From NCBI GenBank assembly GCA_964442185.1, contig CAYTWT010000149.1, positions 1-64,000 on the forward strand: DNA of 64,000 nt, given 5' to 3'. The translations under genes were made by a program, and so were the position numbers. Source of the stretch: CADEEV01 sp964442185. GTDB taxonomy: Bacteria > Acidobacteriota > Vicinamibacteria > Fen-336. Positions 15,839 to 22,213 of the stretch are shown here, in pieces (within the stretch, counting starts at the first letter, position 1; each line of letters opens with the position of its first letter). The notes below the pieces were generated by a model that had not been told where the DNA came from, did no database searches, and saw nothing but the letters and a program-made list of their open reading frames with translations.

Positions 15839-17305
15839 CTAAGGGATCGGCGAGGGCGCTGGTGCTGGAGCGGGCGGCGGCGCCAGCGGCGCGACTGGGG
15901 CCGGCGTGCTCGGAGCCGGCGTCGTCATCATCGTCGCCGGTGCGGCCGGCACCGCCTCTGGCGGCGTCGGGGCCACGCTGGCCTGGGCGCCTTCGGCCCT
16001 GTAGGTCACCGTCGCCGTGAGGTAGAGGCGCTCCGCTGTGGTGCGGCGGAAGCTCCAAGAGCCGACAGTGACTTCGGCCGCGGGCTTGAGCAGCGGCGGC
16101 CCGTCGACCGTGAGGACGGAAGCGTTGCCCGCGGCATTCACCGCAAACTTGACGTCGACCGCTCCGTACTCCCCGGCCAGACGCGCGAACGGGGGGGGCG
16201 AGGGCCGCCGACCCGTGACGAGATCGGGCACGCCGATCGAGAGCGACACACCGTCGACGGCCGAGACGCCCGGCATGGGCGGTGGCCGGGGTGGCGCCAC
16301 AGGCGGCGGCGGGGTCGTGAGCACCTCCGTTGGAGGCTGCGCTGCCCTCGCACTGCTCCCCTTCGCCGGGGCTCCTGAGGGCGTGCCGGCCTTGTCAGAC
16401 GCGGTCGCTGCCTCGGCCGGCGGCGCTGGCGTCGGGCTCGGCACCACGGTGGCGGGAGCGCTCGCTGGTGGCGGCCCAATCGCCGGCGCAACGGTCGCGG
16501 GGGCCACCGGGACAGGCGTCGTGGAGGCCGGCCGAGTCTCCGAGGCCGCCGGCGTAGCTGTCGGCGCGGGAGTGACTGCCGTGGCCGTCGCCGCAGTTTC
16601 CGGACTCGGTGAAGGCTCTGTAGTGGCCGTCTTATGCAGCCCCGAGAGCCGCAGCGCGACCTTCTGTGGCCGGTCGCCCTGGGCCGGCTGGAACTCGGCT
16701 TCGAGCCGGAAGCTGTACACCATCGGCTCGTCGCTCGGAGCGAAGCGCCACGTCTTCAGCGCCTGGAGCACCGCGTCGGCCCACACGCCTTCGCCCGCGG
16801 TCACGAGCGTGTCAGCGATGCGCCCGTCGGGATCGAGGGTGATCTCCGTCGTGACCTTGCTACCGCCCTTCGCGTTCGGGTACGGGGGTGAAGCACCCTG
16901 GCGCAACTCAGGGATGCCTTCCTGGCGCGAGACCTCGGGCAGCCGCAGCGTGAACGTGATGGGCACCGTGAGCAGTACGCTCACCGGTTTCCCATCGAGC
17001 TTCGTGATCTCGTACTCCCACTTCTTGACCGCGAGGACGGCCGGCTCGTCGAAGGGAGGCACGCTGCGGATCACTTTGGCCTCGGCCACGCGGCCCTGAG
17101 CGTCGATGATCAGTTCCAGGATCACGATCCCATGCAGGCCCTGGGCCTGCGCCTCGGGAGGATAGTCCGGCAGCACGGTGCGGGTGCGCTTGGGCGGCGG
17201 CACGTCCTGGCCGGCGATTTTGGGGGCGTCCTGGCCGAGCGAGCTGCTTGCCGCGAGCGAGAAGCAAAAGAGCAAGGGGAGGGCACGGAAGCGGCAGATT
17301 GCCAT
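15839..17305 (-). CDS. Secreted protein with three TonB C-terminal-like domains
   Basis: The 488 residues begin with a signal peptide (MAICRFRALPLLFCFSLAASSSLGQ). A good TonB C-terminal domain spans about 40-120 (YPPEAQAQGLHGIVILELIID, PAVLAVKKWEYEI, LDGKPVSV). A second, degenerate copy covers about 130-207 (PPYPNAKGGSKVTTEITLD), and a third about 370-440 (VDVKFAVNAAGNASVLTVDG). A Pro/Ala/Thr-rich linker of about 140 residues joins copies two and three. There is no N-terminal TonB anchor helix of the classic kind, so it may be periplasmic rather than an energy transducer. It lies 14 nt behind the EF-G-like gene and converges on rplQ with 17 nt between stops. Confidence 0.8.
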   Translation of the reverse strand: MAICRFRALPLLFCFSLAASSSLGQDAPKIAGQDVPPPKRTRTVLPDYPPEAQAQGLHGIVILELIIDAQGRVAEAKVIRSVPPFDEPAVLAVKKWEYEITKLDGKPVSVLLTVPITFTLRLPEVSRQEGIPELRQGASPPYPNAKGGSKVTTEITLDPDGRIADTLVTAGEGVWADAVLQALKTWRFAPSDEPMVYSFRLEAEFQPAQGDRPQKVALRLSGLHKTATTEPSPSPETAATATAVTPAPTATPAASETRPASTTPVPVAPATVAPAIGPPPASAPATVVPSPTPAPPAEAATASDKAGTPSGAPAKGSSARAAQPPTEVLTTPPPPVAPPRPPPMPGVSAVDGVSLSIGVPDLVTGRRPSPPPFARLAGEYGAVDVKFAVNAAGNASVLTVDGPPLLKPAAEVTVGSWSFRRTTAERLYLTATVTYRAEGAQASVAPTPPEAVPAAPATMMTTPAPSTPAPVAPLAPPPAPAPAPSPIP

Positions 17306-17319
17306 GTCCCTATTCTCCG

Positions 17320-19422
17320 CTATTCCTCCGCCTTGTGGTGCTCGCCGTGCTCCGCCCTGGCCGCCGCCACGACCTTGTCCTGGAGGTGCCCCGGCACCTC
17401 GTCGTAGTGCGACATCTCCATGTGATACGAACCCCGCGCGCCCGTCATCGAGGTGAGGTCCGCGTCGTACGACAACATCTCCGACATGGGCACCTCGGCC
17501 CTGATTACCTGCAAGGAGCCCTTCGGTTCCATGCCTTGCGGCCGCCCGCGCCGGCTGGAAAGATCCCCCATCACCGCTCCCGCGTACTCCTCGGGCACGG
17601 CGATCTCGACGCTCATCACCGGCTCGAGCAGCGTCGGGCGGCTCTTCGCCACCGCGTCTTTGTAGGCGAGCGAGCCCGCGATCTTGAAGGCCATCTCCGA
17701 GGAGTCCACGTCGTGATACTGCCCGTCGTAGAGCTCGACCTGAAAATCCACCATCGGATAACCAGCGATCAGGCCCCGCAGGCGCGCCTCCTGGATGCCT
17801 TTCTCGACCGCCGGGATGTAGTTCCTCGGAATCGAGCCGCCGAAGATGTCGTCCACGAACTGGAAGTCCGAGCCGCGCGGCAGGGGCTTCACCCGGATCT
17901 TGCAGTCGGCGAACTGGCCGTGGCCGCCGGTCTGCTTCTTGTGGCGCCCATGGCCCTCGGCTGTGGCCTTGATCGTGTCACGGTAGGGGATCTTCGGCTT
18001 CTTGAGGTTGACCTCGACCTTGAAGCGCTTCTTGAGTTTCGCGACCACGACCTCGATGTGGAGCTGGCCCACTCCGGAGAGCAGCATCTCGTGCGTCTGG
18101 GCGTCGCGCGAGAGCCGCACCACCGGGTCTTCCTCCATCACGCGATGCAGTGCGATCGAGATCTTGTCGTCGTCGCCGCGGGTCTTCGGCTCGATCGCGA
18201 ACGTCGTTGCAGCCTCCGGGAAGACGATTGGCGGATAGACGACGGGATGAGCCTTGTCGCTCAGCGTGTCGCTGGTCTGCGTTTCCTTCAGCTTGGCGAC
18301 GGCGCCGATGTCGCCGGCCTGGATCTCGGGCACTACCGTGGGTGTCTTGCCCTGGAGCAACTCGAGGTGGCCGACGCGCTCGGGGACGTCGCGCGATGCG
18401 TTGTGGATCGTGCTGTCGGACTTGAACGTGCCCGAGTACACGCGGAACAGGCTGAGGCGGCCCGCGTGGGGGTCGGCGAGCGTCTTGAAGACGAACGCGG
18501 ACATCGACTCCCCCGGGGCGGGCTTCCGGGAGGTCTCGGTCTTGCGCGCCGGGTCGATGCCCGCGACGTCGCCGCGATCGGCCGGCGAGGGCAGCAGGTC
18601 CACGATGTCGTCGAGTAGCGGCTGCAAGCCCACGTTGCGTTGCGACGAAACCGGGGAAACCGGGAACAGCTTGCCAGCCATGACTGCGGCGCGCAGGCCG
18701 CTCACCAGGTCGTCGTGGGGAAGCGTGCCCTTCTCCAGGAACACCTCGAGCAGCGACTCGCTGGTCTCGGCCACCATCTCGACCAGTTTTGCGAGCGCTT
18801 CGTTCGCGGCGGTCTTGATCTCGTTCGGCACGTCCACCTGCTGGAACTTCCCGCTCTGGTCGTCCTGATAGACGTCGGCGCGATAGGCCAGCAGGTCGGC
18901 GATGCCCACGAAGCCCTTCTCCTCGCCGAGCGGGATCGCCACTGGCACGACCCCTCGGCCGAAGCTGCGTTCGAGCGAGCCGAGCGTTCGCTCGAAAGAG
19001 GCGCGATCCCGGTCCATGCGGTTCACGACCAGGATCCGCGGCAGGCCGTATTCCTCGGCGTAGCGCCAGACCTTTTCGGTCTGCACCTCGACGCCCGCCA
19101 CCGCGTCCACGACGACGAGCGCGGCGTCGGCCACCCGCAGTGCAGCGCGTGCCTCGGAGAGGAAGTTCGCGTAGCCTGGGGCATCGAGCAGGTTGATCTT
19201 GGTCTTCCTCCACTCGCCGAAGGCTAGTGCAGTCTGCAGGCTGATCTTCCGCTCGATCTCGTCGGGATCGAAGTCGGTCACCGTGGTCCCGTCGTCGACG
19301 CGCCCCAGCCGGTTGACGGCGCCCATGTCGAAGAGCAGGGCGGAGACGAGTGAGGTCTTGCCCGAGCCGCCATGTCCGACCACGGCCACGTTGCGAATGC
19401 CAGGCGCTTCGTAGACCTTCAT
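17320..19422 (-). CDS. EF-G-like translational GTPase
   Basis: The protein has the EF-G architecture of a G domain (about 1-270) followed by domains II-V. G1 is GHGGSGKT instead of the GHxDHGKT of canonical EF-G, G3 is DAPGYANF and G4 is NRMD instead of NKMD. These variants are typical of the EF-G paralog group often called EF-G2 or FusA-like, whose role is poorly defined. I chose the ATG at 19422 (MKVYEAPGIRN, 700 residues) because it follows GGGGGG/GAGG. A longer reading to 19464 would begin inside the -10 box of the promoter at 19460-19489. Confidence 0.85.
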   Translation of the reverse strand: MKVYEAPGIRNVAVVGHGGSGKTSLVSALLFDMGAVNRLGRVDDGTTVTDFDPDEIERKISLQTALAFGEWRKTKINLLDAPGYANFLSEARAALRVADAALVVVDAVAGVEVQTEKVWRYAEEYGLPRILVVNRMDRDRASFERTLGSLERSFGRGVVPVAIPLGEEKGFVGIADLLAYRADVYQDDQSGKFQQVDVPNEIKTAANEALAKLVEMVAETSESLLEVFLEKGTLPHDDLVSGLRAAVMAGKLFPVSPVSSQRNVGLQPLLDDIVDLLPSPADRGDVAGIDPARKTETSRKPAPGESMSAFVFKTLADPHAGRLSLFRVYSGTFKSDSTIHNASRDVPERVGHLELLQGKTPTVVPEIQAGDIGAVAKLKETQTSDTLSDKAHPVVYPPIVFPEAATTFAIEPKTRGDDDKISIALHRVMEEDPVVRLSRDAQTHEMLLSGVGQLHIEVVVAKLKKRFKVEVNLKKPKIPYRDTIKATAEGHGRHKKQTGGHGQFADCKIRVKPLPRGSDFQFVDDIFGGSIPRNYIPAVEKGIQEARLRGLIAGYPMVDFQVELYDGQYHDVDSSEMAFKIAGSLAYKDAVAKSRPTLLEPVMSVEIAVPEEYAGAVMGDLSSRRGRPQGMEPKGSLQVIRAEVPMSEMLSYDADLTSMTGARGSYHMEMSHYDEVPGHLQDKVVAAARAEHGEHHKAEE

Positions 19423-19459
19423 GAACCCCCCTCTGACCTCCATCCCGATGGCGTCACGG

Positions 19460-19489
19460 ATCATAGATCGCGGGCGCTCCGAGCGGCAA
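19460..19489 (-). promoter_or_regulatory. Sigma-70-type promoter for the EF-G-like gene
   Basis: On the minus strand TTGCCG (19484-19489) is followed after 18 nt by TATGAT (19460-19465). Transcription would begin near 19453, giving a leader of about 30 nt with a GA-rich ribosome site before the ATG at 19422. Confidence 0.5.
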
Positions 19490-19500
19490 GCGGGGCGCGG

Positions 19501-19522
19501 CCCGCGCGCGGGGGTCTATAAT
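19501..19522 (+). promoter_or_regulatory. TATAAT box with palindrome, upstream of pilM-like gene
   Basis: A perfect TATAAT stands at 19517-19522. The A of the ATG at 19529 is 7 nt after it, the place where transcription would start, so the message may be leaderless. The perfect palindrome CCCGCGCGCGGG (19501-19512) sits just upstream where no -35 box is seen; it could be an operator. Confidence 0.4.
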
Positions 19523-19528
19523 TGGGAG

Positions 19529-20377
19529 ATGGCGTGGGCTCGGCTGAGACCGCTCGTGGCCCTGGACGTGGCCGCCGTGTCCGGCGCGAGCCTCGTACGG
19601 AGTCTCTCGGGGCCTCGGATCGCCAGTGTGGCACGGATCGAGCTGCTTCCGGGCGCCCTCGTCCCTTCGCCCACCGACAACAATCTGGTGGAACCCGAGG
19701 CCGTACGCACGGCGGTCACGCGGCTTCTCGCTGCGCTCGGCGAGGCGCGCGGAGCGGCGACGCTGGTGCTTCCGGACGGTGTCGCGCGTGGCCTCGTCTT
19801 CGAGGCGGCCCACGGCGTCTCTCCGCTCGAGCAGGCGCGCTTCAAGCTCGGACCCGGCCTGCCGTATCCGGCGGCGGAGGCAATCGTCGACATCCGACCC
19901 CTGGGCGGACCACGGTTTCTCGGCGTTGCCATCCGCCGCAGCGTGGTCGAGGCTTACGAGGCGCTCGCCGAGTCCACGGGCCTCTCGGTTGCACGTGTGG
20001 ACATTGCTTCGATGGCCGCACTGGATACTTTGCTGCGGTTGCGTCCCGAGGGCGATTCCACGGTCGACGTGATCCTCGGCGACGCGGCGGTGAGCCTCGC
20101 CGCGCATCGCGACGGTTCGTTGCGGGTCTTCCGCAGCCGGCGCCGGGAGCGCGGGACGGAGGAAGCCGACTGGCTCCGCGAGGAGGTGGGGCGGACGGCC
20201 ACACTGGCCGGAGACGGCATAGGACCGCGCGTGCGGATCGTCGGGCCTGGGGCGCCGGCCCTGGCCCGCGCGCTCGCGGCCCGGGGCACTCGCGCGGAGC
20301 TCGGCTGGCGCGCCGAAGCTGCAGGCCTGCCGGTGGAAGCGGCCGAGCTGCCGTGGCTTGGGGTCGCGCTGCCGTGA
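19529..20377 (+). CDS. PilM/GspL-like actin-fold protein
   Basis: The 282 residues show the layout of the cytoplasmic PilM/GspL group: an early beta-rich part (LVALDVAAVSGASLVRSL), a central LDTLLRLRPEGDSTVDVILGD segment typical of an actin-like nucleotide fold, and a late RVRIVGPGAPALARALAARG. Identification rests mainly on gene order, since PilN-, PilO- and PilP-like genes follow with overlapping ends. The PilM N-terminal LGIDIGS-type motif is degenerate. The start is not fixed by a ribosome site. Confidence 0.6.
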   Translation: MAWARLRPLVALDVAAVSGASLVRSLSGPRIASVARIELLPGALVPSPTDNNLVEPEAVRTAVTRLLAALGEARGAATLVLPDGVARGLVFEAAHGVSPLEQARFKLGPGLPYPAAEAIVDIRPLGGPRFLGVAIRRSVVEAYEALAESTGLSVARVDIASMAALDTLLRLRPEGDSTVDVILGDAAVSLAAHRDGSLRVFRSRRRERGTEEADWLREEVGRTATLAGDGIGPRVRIVGPGAPALARALAARGTRAELGWRAEAAGLPVEAAELPWLGVALP

Positions 20378-20886
20378 TGGATTTTCGGACACGCCGAGAG
20401 TCGCGCCGGACGCTCGCGGAGGTGATCCTGGTGGGGCTGGCCGGCCTGGCGCTGGCGGCTGCAGCCTGGGGCGCCTGGGGGGCTCGGGGCGAGCTCGGCA
20501 GTTTGCGCGCGGCATTGACCGACGTGCAGGGCGAGGTGGGCTCGGCGCGGGTGCACCTGCGTTCGCTGGGGGTGCTTCGAGTCGGCGAGAGCGAGCGCCT
20601 CGCCTCACGGCTCGAGCTGACGATGGAGGCGCCGCCCGAGCGCATCCTGGCCGAGATCACGGCGCTCTTGCCGGAGCAGGTGCGGCTTCGCGCCTTGAAC
20701 TTCGGGTACGGGGACGTCGTGGCCGTGGACCTCGAGGTCGAGGCACGCACGGCCGCTGCCTGGGACGAGTTCCTCGATCGACTCTCCCGCTCGCCGCATT
20801 TCGCCTCGCTGCGCCCGGGCGCGGAACAGCGCGACGGAGAGATCCGAGCAGGCGTGCGCATGACCTGGCGCGGGGAGGGATCGTGA
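20377..20886 (+). CDS. PilN/GspL-C-like inner-membrane protein
   Basis: The 169-residue product has a charged cytoplasmic start (MDFRTRRESRRTLAE), one membrane helix (about 17-36, VILVGLAGLALAAAAWGAWG), a coiled stretch, and a ferredoxin-like domain with ILAEITALLPEQVRLRALNF, which resembles the PilN pattern of residues around LP..V.L. The ATG overlaps the preceding stop (TGATG). It is likely the second subunit of a PilM-N-O-P-like inner-membrane platform. Confidence 0.6.
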   Translation: MDFRTRRESRRTLAEVILVGLAGLALAAAAWGAWGARGELGSLRAALTDVQGEVGSARVHLRSLGVLRVGESERLASRLELTMEAPPERILAEITALLPEQVRLRALNFGYGDVVAVDLEVEARTAAAWDEFLDRLSRSPHFASLRPGAEQRDGEIRAGVRMTWRGEGS

Positions 20887-21374
20887 GCCCGCGTCTGGCC
20901 GCGCTGTTGCTCCTGCTCGCTGCGCTCGGGCTGCGGCTCTTCGTGGCCGTGCCCGCGCAGCGGGAGGCCGCGGTCCTGGGGGAAGCGTATCGGCACGCGC
21001 GTCACGAGCGGCGCGAGGTGGCCCAGCAACTGGCCTTGGCCAAGAAACGTGACGCTCGCCGCCAGAGGGCCCTTGCCTCGATGCTCGCCGCTACGCCTGG
21101 CGATGCGGACCCGGTCACGCGCCTGCGCCGGGATGCGGTAGCTTCGGTTCGCGAAGCCGGCGTCTCGGGCGTCCGTCTGGCCGTCGCACCGGCGCGAGCG
21201 CCCATTGGAGCGACCCTACAGCTGTCGGCGCGCGGCTCGCTCGCCCTTGCCTCGCGGCTCTCGGCCGATCTCACGACGAAGCGCGGTCTCGTGCTCGAGC
21301 GGGTGCGCTTCATGCCACGTGATTCCGAGGTCGTCATCGAGATCGACGGCGCACGGCTGCTGGGCGGATCGTGA
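20883..21374 (+). CDS. PilO/GspM-like inner-membrane protein
   Basis: The 163 residues have one N-terminal membrane helix (about 5-22, LAALLLLLAALGLRLFVAV), a long Arg/Ala-rich helix and a C-terminal alpha/beta domain (TLQLSARGSLALASRLSADL). Size, topology and position between PilN- and PilP-like genes fit PilO or GspM. GTG start, overlapping the previous stop by 4 nt (GTGA). Confidence 0.55.
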   Translation: MSPRLAALLLLLAALGLRLFVAVPAQREAAVLGEAYRHARHERREVAQQLALAKKRDARRQRALASMLAATPGDADPVTRLRRDAVASVREAGVSGVRLAVAPARAPIGATLQLSARGSLALASRLSADLTTKRGLVLERVRFMPRDSEVVIEIDGARLLGGS

Positions 21375-21844
21375 GCAGGCGGGTGGCGCTCCTCGCGGCC
21401 GCGGGCCTCGGTCTCACGGCTATCACGCTGGCCCTCGGCAGCGGCCCGCGCACTTCGCCGCCGGTTGTGCCGAGCTCGCCACGCAGCACTCCGACGCCGG
21501 GCGCCGCAGGGACGGCTTCGCTCCCGGTTCCGGAGCTCGCGCGGAGTCCCTTCGAGTATGCCGGCGGGCGCGAAACGACGCCTGCCCCAGTCGTTCTGAG
21601 GGAGCGGGACTTGGAGCTATCGAACGCGGAGTCACCCCTGCCATTGCCGGAGTCGGTGCGACTGGTGGGGTTCGTTGAGCGCGCTGGGAAGTTCCGCGCG
21701 GCGCTCGTCATCCGCGGGGAGATGGCGCTCCTGGAGGTTGGGGAGAGTGCCGAGGGCTTCGTGCTCTTGGCCGCCGACGAAGAGACCGGCGTGCGGCTGC
21801 GCGGTCCCGATGGGGTCGAGATAGCTCTCGACCCCGAACCCTAG
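21371..21844 (+). CDS. PilP/GspC-like protein
   Basis: The 157 residues have an N-terminal hydrophobic segment (about 5-22), a Pro/Ser/Thr-rich linker, and a C-terminal beta domain beginning VRLVGFVERAGKFRAALVIRGEMALLEVGE. That is the layout of the PilP/GspC homology region. It starts with a GTG overlapping the PilO-like stop. No secretin or ATPase gene follows; the cluster ends here and faces a small opposite ORF. Confidence 0.55.
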   Translation: MSRRVALLAAAGLGLTAITLALGSGPRTSPPVVPSSPRSTPTPGAAGTASLPVPELARSPFEYAGGRETTPAPVVLRERDLELSNAESPLPLPESVRLVGFVERAGKFRAALVIRGEMALLEVGESAEGFVLLAADEETGVRLRGPDGVEIALDPEP

Positions 21845-21854
21845 TCCAGCCGTC

Positions 21855-22007
21855 TTAGCGCCGACCGAAGGTCACGCTGAGCACCGCCTCGAGCAGGCCT
21901 CGCGCGACCAGCAAGCCCACACCGATTCCCGTTGCTGCCGCCACCGTCTCGAACAGGACCGCCACGACCTCACCTCCGCTAGCCTCCACCAGCGAAGCTC
22001 GTGCCAT
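21855..22007 (-). CDS. Small membrane protein candidate, 50 residues
   Basis: A minus-strand ATG at 22007 opens a 50-codon frame: MARASLVEASGGEVVAV, a hydrophobic stretch of about 25 residues (TVAAATGIGVGLLVARGLLE), and an end VTFGRR. One membrane helix is likely. The region is otherwise a 369-nt gap. A good sigma-70-type promoter (22029-22057) stands directly upstream, and the coding triplets are GC-rich at third positions. Shine-Dalgarno support is only a weak GAGAA or GGGG. I know no family for it. Confidence 0.5.
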   Translation of the reverse strand: MARASLVEASGGEVVAVLFETVAAATGIGVGLLVARGLLEAVLSVTFGRR

Positions 22008-22028
22008 CCCCGATTCTCTTTGTTATCA

Positions 22029-22057
22029 ATATTTTAGCGACGCAGGCCGCGTGTCAA
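22029..22057 (-). promoter_or_regulatory. Promoter for the 50-residue ORF
   Basis: On the minus strand a perfect TTGACA (22052-22057) is followed by AAATAT after 17 nt (22029-22034) or TAAAAT after 15 nt (22031-22036). It lies in an AT-rich island, unusual in this genome. The start of transcription would be about 15 nt before the ATG at 22007. Confidence 0.55.
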
Positions 22058-22146
22058 TACAGACGCGACGTGGGTCGCTGGACGCACCCGCGGTCCAAGT
22101 GGTGTGGCGTGCTGGTGATTCTCAACATCCCGCATGGTTCCGTTTG

Positions 22147-22175
22147 TTGACGGGTTCGAAGTGGGGTGCTAGATT
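22147..22175 (+). promoter_or_regulatory. Promoter for the pseudokinase-TonB gene
   Basis: TTGACG (22147-22152), 17 nt, then TAGATT (22170-22175). Transcription would begin near 22182, with a leader of about 32 nt containing CTGGGGG before the ATG at 22214. It diverges from the promoter at 22029-22057. Confidence 0.6.
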
Positions 22176-22213
22176 GCCCAAAAGTCCAAGCTAGCCTGGG
22201 GGTTAGCCAGTAG

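Noticed and set aside
15817..15840. Possible bidirectional terminator between rplQ and the TonB gene
   Set aside because: The stem (AGTAGC/GCTACT) is only 6 bp with a 12-nt loop, overlaps both stop codons and has no U-tract on either side.
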